Origin: Viridibacillus soli | Lineage (GTDB): Bacteria > Bacillota > Bacilli > Bacillales_A > Planococcaceae | Assembly (NCBI RefSeq): GCF_016612995.1 | Contig: NZ_JAEOAH010000013.1 | Span: 62,001 to 126,000 of the forward strand | Length of the DNA: 64,000 bases | Direction: 5' to 3' | Shown: piece by piece, positions 26,493-35,427 of the stretch | How the letters are laid out: the number at the start of each line of letters is the position of its first letter | Numbering within the stretch: the first letter of the stretch is position 1 | Made by a program: the position numbers and the translations under genes | The notes under the pieces: generated by a model | Databases searched by the model: none | What the model was told of the DNA's origin: nothing | The model's input: only the letters and a program-made list of their open reading frames with translations

Positions 26493-27206
26493 ATGCAGAA
26501 ATTAGACGCACACGAAATTATCGCTTTTTTAGCAAATGCCAAAAAAGCAACGCCGGTGAAAGTGTATGTAAAGGGTAACAATGTAGCTAAGCTTTCATTT
26601 GGTGAAGGTAGTAAAGTTTTTGGTGAAGGCAATTCAGCTGTCGTATTTGGAGAATGGTCTGAAATCGAAAAATCTTTAGCTACTAACGAAGCGCAAATTA
26701 CTGATTATGTTATTGAACATGATCGAAGAAATTCTGCGGTACCAACTCTGGACTTAAAAGGCATCAACGCTCGTATTGAGCCAGGTGCAATTATTCGTGA
26801 CCAAGTTACAATAGGTAATAACTGTGTCATTATGATGGGCAGTGTCATTAATATCGGTGCTGAAATTGGCGACCGTTCTATGATTGATATGAATGTAGTA
26901 CTAGGCGGGCGGGCCATTGTAGGCAAGGATTGCCATATCGGAGCAGGAGCAGTTTTAGCGGGTGTGATTGAGCCACCTTCAGCAGCACCTGTAGTAATCG
27001 AAGACAATGTAATGATTGGTGCCAATGCCGTCGTTTTAGAAGGATGTCGAGTGGGTGAAGGCGCTGTTGTCGCGGCGGGAGCAGTTGTTACAAAAGATGT
27101 ACCATCGTTTACAGTTGTGGCAGGAACACCAGCGAAAGTCATCAAAGTCATTGATGAAAAGACAAAATCTAAAACAGAAATTATGCAAGACCTTCGTAAA
27201 TTATAA
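26493..27206 (+). CDS. dapH: 2,3,4,5-tetrahydropyridine-2,6-dicarboxylate N-acetyltransferase
   Basis: A protein of 237 residues with an N-terminal alpha/beta domain (1-85) and a left-handed beta helix of hexapeptide repeats (about 95-210: [20 protein letters not shown] and on). It acetylates tetrahydrodipicolinate from acetyl-CoA in the acetylated lysine/meso-DAP branch. ATG 26493 follows AGGGGGA; the longer open frame upstream overlaps ccpC and is rejected. The deacetylase of the same pathway begins 13 bases downstream. Confidence 0.95.
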   Translation: MQKLDAHEIIAFLANAKKATPVKVYVKGNNVAKLSFGEGSKVFGEGNSAVVFGEWSEIEKSLATNEAQITDYVIEHDRRNSAVPTLDLKGINARIEPGAIIRDQVTIGNNCVIMMGSVINIGAEIGDRSMIDMNVVLGGRAIVGKDCHIGAGAVLAGVIEPPSAAPVVIEDNVMIGANAVVLEGCRVGEGAVVAAGAVVTKDVPSFTVVAGTPAKVIKVIDEKTKSKTEIMQDLRKL

Positions 27207-27219
27207 GTAGGTGTATAAG

Positions 27220-28350
27220 ATGGAGAACTTACTGGAAATCAGACGTGAGTTGCATAAAATTCCGGAAATCGGTTTTCAAGAAGAAAAAACACAAAAATAT
27301 TTACTAGCAATTATCGAAAAATTGTGGAAACCATACATTCAAATTGATGTTTGGCGAACCGGTATTATCGTGACGATTAAAGGATCGGATCCGCAGTTTA
27401 AAGTAGGTTGGCGTACAGATATCGATGGCTTACCAATTCAAGAAAATACGGGTGTATCCTACGAATCTGAGCATCAAGGGTTTATGCATGCTTGTGGTCA
27501 TGACTTTCATATGACTATTGCATTAGGTTTAGTACAAGCATTTTCTAAAAAACAACCAGAAAATACAGTTATAATTTACTTTCAACCCGCTGAAGAGGGA
27601 CCGGGTGGTGCAAAGCCAATGCTCGAGTGGCTACGTAGTGAGCGTCCAGATTTAGTGCCTGATGCTATCTTTGCTCTACATATCGCACCTGAATATCCTG
27701 TCGGAACAATTGCGACGAGAGCAGGCATGCTATTTGCGAATACTTCTGAACTCTTTATCGATTTAAAAGGTTTTGGTGGCCATGCGGCATATCCTCATAA
27801 TACGAGAGATATGACAGTTGCAGCAGCAAATCTAATGATCCAACTGCAAACAATTGTTAGTCGTAATATTAACCCTTTAGATAGTGCTGTTGTCACGATT
27901 GGCAAGATGACATCTGGTACAGTTCAGAATATTATTGCGGAAAATGCCCGGCTTGAAGGAACGATCCGTACAATGTCGGCAGAATCAATGAAACTGATTA
28001 AAAAGCGTATTAAAGCGCTTTGTAGGGCGACTGAAATTGCTTATGAATGTGAAGTAACCATTGATTATGGCTCTTCCTACTATCAAGTGGAAAATGAAAC
28101 GCATTGTGCGCATGCTTTACTGGATTTTGCTGAGCGGTTCCCTGGTGTGGACGCTTATGAATGCCCGCCAGCCATGACTGGTGAGGATTTCGGTTTCTTC
28201 TTAAAAGAACTGCCAGGTGCTATGTTCTGGACAGGTGCAAATACAGCATATGGCTTGCACCATTCTGCTATTCAACCAGATGAGGATTTGATTGCTGTCA
28301 ATTTACAATTTGTTGAGCATTTTTTACGTATATTTACTTTAAGTGAATAA
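27220..28350 (+). CDS. N-acetyldiaminopimelate deacetylase
   Basis: An M20/amidohydrolase-family metalloenzyme of 376 residues. Metal-binding and catalytic segments are WRTDIDGLPI near 69, HACGHDFHM near 89-97, PAEEGPGGAKP near 128 and HIAPEYPVGT near 157, with the M20 dimerisation domain in the middle (about 175-285). It removes acetate from N-acetyl-LL-DAP to supply meso-DAP for peptidoglycan and dipicolinate for spores. B. subtilis YkuR is the syntenic homologue. ATG 27220 follows TAGGTG; the GTG at 27211 lies in the ribosome binding site. It is co-transcribed with dapH. Confidence 0.93.
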   Translation: MENLLEIRRELHKIPEIGFQEEKTQKYLLAIIEKLWKPYIQIDVWRTGIIVTIKGSDPQFKVGWRTDIDGLPIQENTGVSYESEHQGFMHACGHDFHMTIALGLVQAFSKKQPENTVIIYFQPAEEGPGGAKPMLEWLRSERPDLVPDAIFALHIAPEYPVGTIATRAGMLFANTSELFIDLKGFGGHAAYPHNTRDMTVAAANLMIQLQTIVSRNINPLDSAVVTIGKMTSGTVQNIIAENARLEGTIRTMSAESMKLIKKRIKALCRATEIAYECEVTIDYGSSYYQVENETHCAHALLDFAERFPGVDAYECPPAMTGEDFGFFLKELPGAMFWTGANTAYGLHHSAIQPDEDLIAVNLQFVEHFLRIFTLSE

Positions 28351-28354
28351 ATTG

Positions 28355-28389
28355 AAACCCGAGGTGTGGACTGACACGTCGGGTTTTCT
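28355..28389 (+). terminator. Terminator of the dapH operon
   Basis: AAACCCGA and TCGGGTTT form an 8-bp stem, with TGT/ACA pairing inside the loop, followed by TCTTG. Confidence 0.8.
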
Positions 28390-28411
28390 TGTTGTATAAT
28401 ACGGCTTTTCA

Positions 28412-28659
28412 TCAGGTGTGTTGATTAACTAATTTTAACTATTACTATTAAAGTGGTAGGTTGAATTCCGCGGGCAAGCACCGAGCCGCTTCCTTCGCTA
28501 CGCTCCAGGCAGGGTCTCGGTTCGCGTGCATTTCCCGCAGGAGTCGAGCACCCTCCGTTACAATCAATTAAAAAATGTAGTAACATACGTTAGTATTGAA
28601 CATAAAAAAATTTTTAACGGTAAATAACAACCTAATAGTCCCCTAATCAATACACCTGT
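28412..28659. mobile_element. MITE-like element, copy 2 (248 bp, 7-bp TSD, inverted)
   Basis: The ends are TCAGGTGTGTTGATTA at the left and TAATCAATACACCTGT at the right. Exact direct repeats CTTTTCA flank it (28405-28411 and 28660-28666). It is the reverse complement of copy 1 with a longer central GC-rich part containing an imperfect dyad (CCGAGCCGC ... GTCTCGG). No open reading frame of note. It lies between the dapH operon terminator and the vWA/MoxR operon, whose promoter must lie within the 118 bases between its right TSD and the start at 28785, or inside the element. Confidence 0.75.
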
Positions 28660-28784
28660 CTTTTCATAACAAAATATTGAAAAATTAATTAATAACTGTA
28701 AAAAAGTATATATTTTGTTATATATGCAACCAATGTACTTATAAAACGTACTATTGAAAAAGAAGAAAGAGGAGGGAACATTCT

Positions 28785-31175
28785 TTGCGAAGCAGACTTT
28801 TATTATTGGTCTCATGTTTTTTATTAATTTACAGTTTTTTGCTGGGTATTCCAATGGAAGCGTCCGCAGCACCAAAGCTTGATGTGAAGACATCAGCTGG
28901 ATTTGCAAATAAGGGGAAGTATGGAAAAGGATTGCCTTTGAGCATTACAGTTAAAAACACAGGAACAGCATTTTCTGGAGACATCGTTATAGACGGAATA
29001 CAAGACTATAATACAGGAAGTGGTATCTCAATCCCGTTAGAAATTGGAGAAAATGAGACGAAAACGATAGAAGTTGCATTAGAACAATATTCGGACGTTA
29101 GGGGTTGGAGTGGATCAAATCAGCAAATGATTCACTTTTACGAAGGTGGTTGGAAAAAAGGGAAGTCGATTGACTACACTGGAAAAGCAAACGTAAATCC
29201 ACAATTATATGAAGAAGAAACAACAATTGTCCTCACATTAACGAGTAATGCGGACCGATTATTAGGCTTCACTAAGCTAGGGAAAAATAATACACCTAAT
29301 ATATCTAGAATGGAAGTAATCGATGTTGCACAATTAGTGAACTTCACATTACCATCAAAGGCCACATCATGGTCAATGGGGGACGTACTAGTTATAGACG
29401 AATATAAATTAGCTGACTTAACAGAAGATCAGCAACAAGCCATTATTGAATGGGTGAAAAATGGTGGTAAAGCAATCATTGGTGCTTCTGCCAACGTAGT
29501 TGCCGAAGTTGGCTTAATGAAAGAATATTTGCCGCTGACTTTAGGTGATGAGCAAACGATATCTAAAGAAACACTAGGAGCATTAACAAAAGGCGGTAAA
29601 TTTAAAGAGGACATAACAGCATATAAAGCTGATTTAAATAAAAATGGACAAGTGATATTAGAAGCGAATCATACCCCACTTGTTGCTAAACTTGCAGTTG
29701 GTGAAGGTGAGATTATTCAAACAGCATTTTCTCTAGGAAATGCCCCTTTAGCAAAAGAGGATGATTATACAAAACTTCTTGAACAACTTATACCGATGAA
29801 AGCTACTAACCTATCAACACAAGGAACTATGAATCAAATGAATGGGGAATTAATTCAGCATAATGAAATCTTCCCATCATTCCAAGTATCAGCAATTTTT
29901 TTACTAGTAATTGTTATTTTGTATATTTTCCTATTAGGGCCATTACTTTATTTCTTACTAAAAAATAAAGATAAACGCGAACATGCATGGTGGATTATAC
30001 CTGTATTATCAATTGTCACGTCCTTGTTAATTTTCTGGTACGGGGCTAAGGATCGTCTGTTAAATCCACAAATTCAACAAACGGCTGTATATAAAGTAAA
30101 TGAAGATAATAGCTTATCAGGTGTATATGCATCGGCATTGTTATCAAATCGCAGTGGTGATTTTGAATTTACAGCCCCAAAGAATACGTCAATGACCATG
30201 TCTACATACTCAGGCTACATGAATCTAAATGATGTACATCAAAAATCAATGTTTGAACAATTTGCGGACCATCAATCTTTAACGATTCGTAATAGTCGTT
30301 ACTGGGGTGTAAATAGTATGTTTGGTCAAACGCGAATTAACGATATTGGTCGTTTAGATATTCAATTAAATGTTGAAGATGGTGCTGTTAAAGGTACTGT
30401 AAAGAATAACTTCCCATTTGCACTTAAGGATGTTTCAATTTGGTCTGGTGTTAAATGGTTGGAACTAGGTGATATTAAACCAAATGAAACATTAAATGTA
30501 ACACAAACAATTAATGGTTCTATATTATTGTCTCCAATGCAAATAGGAATGACATGGATGGAAAAAGCAAAAAATAAGAAAGAACTCTTAAAAAATCGCC
30601 AGCAAAGTGCTAGAAACTTGGCTTATCAATTATTAGATGGGAATGACCAACCTGCCATTGTGGCGTGGGTAGATGAAGTATTGCTTCCAATTGAACTGAA
30701 AACGCAAAAGGCTGAAAGGACATCTCTGAGTTTAATCGTCCAAAACTTTAATCCAAAAACAAATTTGTCGGGTGAATTTGTATTACCAGCAAATGCAATG
30801 GCTAAAGACATTAATTCAAAGATGGGAGGTTATATTGAACAAAATGCTGAGGATATAAATTCTTGGTATTTAGATGATGGTGAGTATGATGTGAGTTGGA
30901 CGATTCCAGACTCCATATTAGATAAAAAAGTGAAATGGGTAGAATTGCAACTAGCCAATACAGATAAGCAAACTGTAACGCTCCATTTATTTAATGTGAA
31001 AAAAGATAAGTTTGAAGAAATAACCGACGCAAGATTAATAGTAGATAAGGATGTTTCACAATATATTTCAAAAGATGGTCAAGTCATTTATAAACTAATG
31101 AAGGATGCTGGAAACAAAGGTGAAATGAGGACTGTGTTACCAGAGCTACAATTGAAAGGGGAGGTCCAAAAATGA
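28785..31175 (+). CDS. Large exported membrane protein of the MoxR/vWA/ABC operon
   Basis: Not a family I can name. It encodes 796 residues with a Sec signal peptide (1-29, ending EASAA-P), an extracytoplasmic N-terminal region (about 30-363) starting with a beta-rich domain (LPLSITVKNTGTAFSGDIVI), two membrane helices (about 366-389 and 402-422), and a second beta-rich extracytoplasmic region to the end. The segment VIDEYKLADLTEDQQQAIIEWVKNGG with IIGAS resembles the glutamine-amidotransferase-like fold seen in vWA-operon proteins. The start is TTG 28785, 8 bases after GGAGGG; no nearby ATG fits. It overlaps the ABC ATPase gene by 4 bases, so it is the first gene of a tightly coupled operon. 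Confidence 0.75.
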   Translation: MRSRLLLLVSCFLLIYSFLLGIPMEASAAPKLDVKTSAGFANKGKYGKGLPLSITVKNTGTAFSGDIVIDGIQDYNTGSGISIPLEIGENETKTIEVALEQYSDVRGWSGSNQQMIHFYEGGWKKGKSIDYTGKANVNPQLYEEETTIVLTLTSNADRLLGFTKLGKNNTPNISRMEVIDVAQLVNFTLPSKATSWSMGDVLVIDEYKLADLTEDQQQAIIEWVKNGGKAIIGASANVVAEVGLMKEYLPLTLGDEQTISKETLGALTKGGKFKEDITAYKADLNKNGQVILEANHTPLVAKLAVGEGEIIQTAFSLGNAPLAKEDDYTKLLEQLIPMKATNLSTQGTMNQMNGELIQHNEIFPSFQVSAIFLLVIVILYIFLLGPLLYFLLKNKDKREHAWWIIPVLSIVTSLLIFWYGAKDRLLNPQIQQTAVYKVNEDNSLSGVYASALLSNRSGDFEFTAPKNTSMTMSTYSGYMNLNDVHQKSMFEQFADHQSLTIRNSRYWGVNSMFGQTRINDIGRLDIQLNVEDGAVKGTVKNNFPFALKDVSIWSGVKWLELGDIKPNETLNVTQTINGSILLSPMQIGMTWMEKAKNKKELLKNRQQSARNLAYQLLDGNDQPAIVAWVDEVLLPIELKTQKAERTSLSLIVQNFNPKTNLSGEFVLPANAMAKDINSKMGGYIEQNAEDINSWYLDDGEYDVSWTIPDSILDKKVKWVELQLANTDKQTVTLHLFNVKKDKFEEITDARLIVDKDVSQYISKDGQVIYKLMKDAGNKGEMRTVLPELQLKGEVQK

Positions 31176-32101
31176 TAGAAATTAAAGGACTTACGAAAAA
31201 ATACGGTTCTTTTTATGCATTACAAGGGTTGAACCTCTCAATTGGTGAAGGTACAGTATTTGGCTTTGTTGGTGCAAATGGCGCGGGGAAATCAACGACA
31301 TTTTCGATTTTATCAACGCTTCTTCAACCTACTGCAGGCGATGCATGGATTAATGGTAAGAGTGTAACGAAAAATCCAGAAGATATTCGAAAATTAATCG
31401 GATATATGCCCGACTTTTTTGGCGTCTATGATCAATTGAAAGCAGATGAGTATTTAGATTTCTTTGGTTCAAGCTATGGTATTCCAGCAGCAGAGCGTGC
31501 GAAATTAATTCCGCAGTTATTAGAACTAGTCAATTTAACGCATAAACGCTATGAATATGTAGATGTATTATCACGTGGTATGAAGCAACGTCTATGTTTA
31601 GCTAGAACGCTTATCCATGACCCTAAAGTACTTATTTTAGATGAACCGGCATCGGGATTAGACCCTCGTGCTCGAATTGAAATGCGTGATATTTTGAAGC
31701 AATTAAAATCAATGGGCAAGACGATTTTAATTTCCTCCCATATTTTGCCGGAGCTTGCAGAGATGTGTGATGAAATTGGCGTTATTGATAGTGGGAAATT
31801 AATCGCTCACGGTTCAGTATCAGCTATCCAAACGCAATTGCAAGGTGAGAAGGTAATTACAGTGAAACTGCGTGAAACAGTAGACAAGGCTGTGAAATTC
31901 TTTGAGGAGGATCCTTTTGTTACGGGTATTGAGGTGAATGAGCAGCAATTGACATTCCAATATCGCGGATCAGATGAAGAACAAATGGCGCTATTGAAAA
32001 AAGCGGTGTTAGCAAATATCCCGATTACATCATTTGCAGAAGAAGAAAAAGATTTAGAGGATGTCTTTATGGCGATAACGAAGGGAGTGGATGAGGCATG
32101 A
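31172..32101 (+). CDS. ABC transporter ATP-binding protein
   Basis: A DrrA/CcmA-type ATPase of 309 residues: Walker A GANGAGKST (34-42), signature LSRGMKQRLCLART near 134, Walker B LILDEPASGLDP near 155, H-loop SSHILPEL. A C-terminal extension of about 85 residues is typical of ATPases paired with ABC-2 permeases. It starts by ATGA overlap with the previous gene and ends by ATGA overlap with the permease, so translation is probably coupled. It powers export or a mechanical step for this operon's complex; substrate unknown. Confidence 0.93.
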   Translation: MIEIKGLTKKYGSFYALQGLNLSIGEGTVFGFVGANGAGKSTTFSILSTLLQPTAGDAWINGKSVTKNPEDIRKLIGYMPDFFGVYDQLKADEYLDFFGSSYGIPAAERAKLIPQLLELVNLTHKRYEYVDVLSRGMKQRLCLARTLIHDPKVLILDEPASGLDPRARIEMRDILKQLKSMGKTILISSHILPELAEMCDEIGVIDSGKLIAHGSVSAIQTQLQGEKVITVKLRETVDKAVKFFEEDPFVTGIEVNEQQLTFQYRGSDEEQMALLKKAVLANIPITSFAEEEKDLEDVFMAITKGVDEA

Positions 32102-32946
32102 AATCAATGTTCACAAATCCAGTGTTAATAAAAGAGTTCAAGCTAAGATTCCGCGCCTTTAAAAGTTTTTCAGGCATCATGTTTTATTTACTAGCACTTA
32201 GTATATTTGTCTTTGGTTTTATTTTTGTGCTGATGGATTTTAATATTAGTGGTTTTATTAGTTCAGAAGAAAGCGTAATGTTATTTAGTTTGCTGACGTA
32301 TGTGCAATTGGCTTTAATTCTGTTCATAACGCCAGGTATGACTGCTGGTTCAATAAGTTCTGAACGTGAAAAGCAAACGTTGAACATTTTACTGACGACG
32401 GCGCAATCTTCCTTCCAAATTATTTTTGGGAAAATGAGTTCCTCTATCGTCTTTTTAATGCTTCTATTGATTGCAGGGTTACCAATTTATAGTTTAGTAT
32501 TTTTATTCGGAGGCGTTTCACCGTCACAATTAATTGTTATTTTCGCGTTTTTAATCGTTACAATGTTGGCAGTTGGTAGTATCGGTGTCATGTTCTCGAC
32601 ATTACTAAGGAAAACAATTATCTCTATGATTGCAACATATGGCTCGATGTTAGTTTTAACAGGTGTTACAGCATTTTTCTTTTTGATCTCAATGGAGATG
32701 AATAGATCAGGCATGACTGGTGTAACGAGTAGTCCATCAATTTTTGCACATTTTTGGGGTACGATTAATCCAATTGCTTTAATGATGACATTGATTGATC
32801 CATTAATGCTTGATAGTTTTTATGAAGTAACAAATATCCATTTTCCAATCTGGGCAGGTTATTTAATTTTTTATTCACTGGTGACGATTGTCTGTTTATT
32901 AATAGCAGTAAAAAGACTACGTGTTAACATGAAAAAAGTGAAATGA
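32098..32946 (+). CDS. ABC-2 type permease
   Basis: A membrane protein of 282 residues with six predicted helices. The N-terminal cytoplasmic segment NPVLIKEFKLRFR and the loop ISSEREKQTLNILLTTAQSS are the hallmarks of ABC-2 permeases, the latter being the coupling region that contacts the ATPase. It partners the preceding ATPase and ends 12 bases before the next gene. Confidence 0.9.
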   Translation: MKSMFTNPVLIKEFKLRFRAFKSFSGIMFYLLALSIFVFGFIFVLMDFNISGFISSEESVMLFSLLTYVQLALILFITPGMTAGSISSEREKQTLNILLTTAQSSFQIIFGKMSSSIVFLMLLLIAGLPIYSLVFLFGGVSPSQLIVIFAFLIVTMLAVGSIGVMFSTLLRKTIISMIATYGSMLVLTGVTAFFFLISMEMNRSGMTGVTSSPSIFAHFWGTINPIALMMTLIDPLMLDSFYEVTNIHFPIWAGYLIFYSLVTIVCLLIAVKRLRVNMKKVK

Positions 32947-32958
32947 GGTGGGTAATCG

Positions 32959-34419
32959 ATGAACGGTCAAAGTCGTTTAGCACAAGCAGTTAAGAGAGCA
33001 AGAACGAGCCTTTTTGTAGAACACTTTTTCACTAAGATTCAGTTTGGTATATTGCTCGCACTGGGTGTTAGTTTTGTTTTGCTGATTATTTCTCGATTTT
33101 TTGTTTTTCCTTATTATGCACAAACTGCGCTGATATCGGCCATCGTCATCGTCACATCATGGGTACTTCTAATTATTTGGAGAAAGCCATCGAAAGAGCA
33201 GTCTATACGTGCTCTGGATGGCTATTTCCCACATAATCAGCTCCGTGCTGTATATTCAATTGACGATACTACATCACCGCTGTTTCAGCATTTATTGCAG
33301 CAAACCGATAACAATGCAGATACTGCTCTTGTTCTATTTAAAGCACGAGAGAAGAGAATTGTGCAAGGGCCTTATATACTGGGAAGTTTGTTTATAGCTG
33401 TCGCTATATTCGCGCTTATTTTATTTCCCGCGACAACACAATTAGCTGCAAAAGATACAGAACAAGAAAATAGAATCATTTCAGATATAAAAAAAGAAGT
33501 GAAGAAGCTAGAGAAAAAAACGAAATCAGAGGAAGTGAAAAAAGAACTAGCTAAGCTTCAGGAGAAGTTAAGAGATACGAAAACATCTGAAGAAGCATTG
33601 AGAGAGCTCGTGAAAAAACAAAAGGAATTACAATTAAAAGAACAGCAATTACAGGAAAAGAAAGAACTTGTCAAAAATGATAAGGAAGGCGAAGGGCTAA
33701 CGGATACAGAATTAAAGGAACTAGCGGATTTACAAAAAGCAAATGACATCTTAATGAATGAGGCGAGGGATGTGCAGACTGCGATGAGCCAAGAAGGTAA
33801 ACCGCTCAACCAATCGATCCAAACTGCCTTACAAAATCAGCAGGCACAAGCGAATAGTCAAAATCAAGCAACTACTTCCAATGGTAGTGCAAGTCAAAGT
33901 TCAAGCCAAAGTGCGAATAGTGCACAAAATAGCAATTCATCGCAAAGCTCTTCTCAAACAAGTAATCAAAATAGCAATACCAATCAGAATGGTCAAGGCC
34001 AAGGCCAAGGTCAAGGTCAAGGCCAAGGTCAAGGTCAAGGCCAAGGTCAAGGCCAAGGTCAAGGTCAAGGCCAAGGTCAAGGCCAAGGTCAAGGCCAAGG
34101 AAAAGGGCAGGGACAAGGGTCTGGCTCTGGTTCCAAAGGTGGAGGACTTGGTCAAGGTGAGCGCAATTTACTAGCAATTCCAGAACGTATTGGTAGTAAA
34201 GGTGATACATCGGTAGACTCCGGGAAAACGGGCGAGGGTAGTGCAGCAGAAATTCATGAAACAGAAAAAGGCCCAGTACAAAAAGGCTCTATCAGACCTT
34301 ATGAAGAAGTCGTTGGAAGCTATGAGGATTCGTATATTCAAACGACGGATCGCCTGCAATTACCGAAAGAATTACAAAATATTGTACAAGATTATTTTTC
34401 TACAATTGATAACAAATAG
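32959..34419 (+). CDS. Membrane protein with coiled coil and GQ-repeat linker
   Basis: A protein of 486 residues, not a named family to me. Three hydrophobic helices (about 27-50, 53-75 and 137-160) are followed by a highly charged coiled coil (about 172-260, KKEVKKLEKKTKSEEVKKEL and on), a Q/N/S-rich segment (about 280-344), 18 tandem GQ dipeptides (345-380), and a conserved-looking tail RPYEEVVGSYEDSYIQTTDR ending QDYFSTIDNK. I recall a similar YEEV...VRDYFSSL tail in proteins encoded between MoxR and BatA-type genes in other phyla, which suggests the tail binds the complex and the repeats act as a flexible tether. GTG or TTG alternatives are not needed; GAGGTGG precedes the ATG. Confidence 0.7.
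   Translation: MNGQSRLAQAVKRARTSLFVEHFFTKIQFGILLALGVSFVLLIISRFFVFPYYAQTALISAIVIVTSWVLLIIWRKPSKEQSIRALDGYFPHNQLRAVYSIDDTTSPLFQHLLQQTDNNADTALVLFKAREKRIVQGPYILGSLFIAVAIFALILFPATTQLAAKDTEQENRIISDIKKEVKKLEKKTKSEEVKKELAKLQEKLRDTKTSEEALRELVKKQKELQLKEQQLQEKKELVKNDKEGEGLTDTELKELADLQKANDILMNEARDVQTAMSQEGKPLNQSIQTALQNQQAQANSQNQATTSNGSASQSSSQSANSAQNSNSSQSSSQTSNQNSNTNQNGQGQGQGQGQGQGQGQGQGQGQGQGQGQGQGQGQGQGKGQGQGSGSGSKGGGLGQGERNLLAIPERIGSKGDTSVDSGKTGEGSAAEIHETEKGPVQKGSIRPYEEVVGSYEDSYIQTTDRLQLPKELQNIVQDYFSTIDNK
33991..34098 (+). repeat. 18 tandem hexanucleotides encoding (Gly-Gln)18
   Basis: Eighteen consecutive GGYCAA units, a mix of GGTCAA and GGCCAA, with blocks that recur in the same T/C order, pointing to past slippage or unequal exchange. 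The unit is a multiple of three, so copy-number change alters the tether length without breaking the frame. Confidence 0.9.
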
Positions 34420-34431
34420 AGGAGGAAGTTC

Positions 34432-35427
34432 ATGTCTTATACACCAGAGCAATACGTAGCGATGAGTGAGAAATTACAATCAGTTCGAGATGAAATTGGT
34501 CGCTTTATCGTTGGGCAAGAGGAGGCTATCGATTATACGATGTTCGCGGTCCTTGCAGATGGCCACGCCTTATTAGAGGGGCTTCCGGGTTTAGGGAAAA
34601 CGATGTTAATCCGCACGATTTCTGAGGTGCTCGATTTATCGTTTTCACGAATCCAATTTACACCCGATTTAATGCCAACAGATATCACTGGTACGAGTGT
34701 TATAGAACGTTCCGCAGATGGCAATCAACGCTTCTCCTTCCAAGAAGGACCGATCTTTAGCCAAATGGTATTAGCGGATGAAATTAACCGTGCGACGCCG
34801 AAAACACAAAGTGCACTTTTAGAGGCTATGGGTGAAAAAACGGTAACTGTTCTTGGTGATACAAAGAAAATGGCTAAACCATTTTTCGTTTTAGCGACTC
34901 AAAACCCGATTGAAATGGAAGGAACATATCCATTACCAGAAGCACAAATGGACCGTTTTTTTTGTAAAATACTAGTGCCTACCCCATCAAAGGCAGAGTT
35001 AATGGAAATTATGAAAAGAACGACAGGTTCCATCTCAGTTGAACTACAGAAAATCATGAACGATACAGAAATCGTTGAACTCCAACAGATGGTAAAAGAA
35101 GTTTTAATAGCTGATGATATGCTTTCTTATGCTGTAGATTTAGTCGTTGCTACGCATCCAAATAGCCCTGATACAATTGATGAAGTGAAGCAGTATATTG
35201 AGTATGGTAGTGGCCCACGTGGTTTACAAAGTATTGTTAAACTCGCAAAAGCACGTGCCCTCATCAATGGTCGCTATCACGTGTCAATTGCAGATATTAA
35301 AACAGTAGCAAAACCAGCACTTCGTCATCGTTTAATGCTCAATTATGAGGGGGAAGCGGCGGGTTTACAAATCGATGATGTGTTGGAAACATTACTTGAA
35401 AAAATGAAACAAGGGCAAGCGGTATGA
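34432..35427 (+). CDS. MoxR-family AAA+ ATPase
   Basis: A protein of 331 residues with Walker A GLPGLGKT (50-57), Walker B VLADEINRA (D116, E117), sensor 1 FVLATQNPIEMEGTYPLPEA and a C-terminal lid with the ARHR-like segment. MoxR ATPases act as chaperones that mature or gate complexes containing vWA-domain partners, which are encoded immediately downstream here. GAGGAGG precedes the ATG. It overlaps the DUF58 gene by 4 bases. Confidence 0.95.
   Translation: MSYTPEQYVAMSEKLQSVRDEIGRFIVGQEEAIDYTMFAVLADGHALLEGLPGLGKTMLIRTISEVLDLSFSRIQFTPDLMPTDITGTSVIERSADGNQRFSFQEGPIFSQMVLADEINRATPKTQSALLEAMGEKTVTVLGDTKKMAKPFFVLATQNPIEMEGTYPLPEAQMDRFFCKILVPTPSKAELMEIMKRTTGSISVELQKIMNDTEIVELQQMVKEVLIADDMLSYAVDLVVATHPNSPDTIDEVKQYIEYGSGPRGLQSIVKLAKARALINGRYHVSIADIKTVAKPALRHRLMLNYEGEAAGLQIDDVLETLLEKMKQGQAV

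Noticed and set aside
33991-34098. Repeat array resembling CRISPR at a glance
   Set aside because: The units are contiguous hexamers in a coding frame with no spacers.
33872-34210. Long antisense and alternate-frame ORFs over the GQ repeat
   Set aside because: They are products of the GGYCAA hexamer read in other frames (Leu-Ala and Lys-Val repeats) and lack ribosome binding sites.
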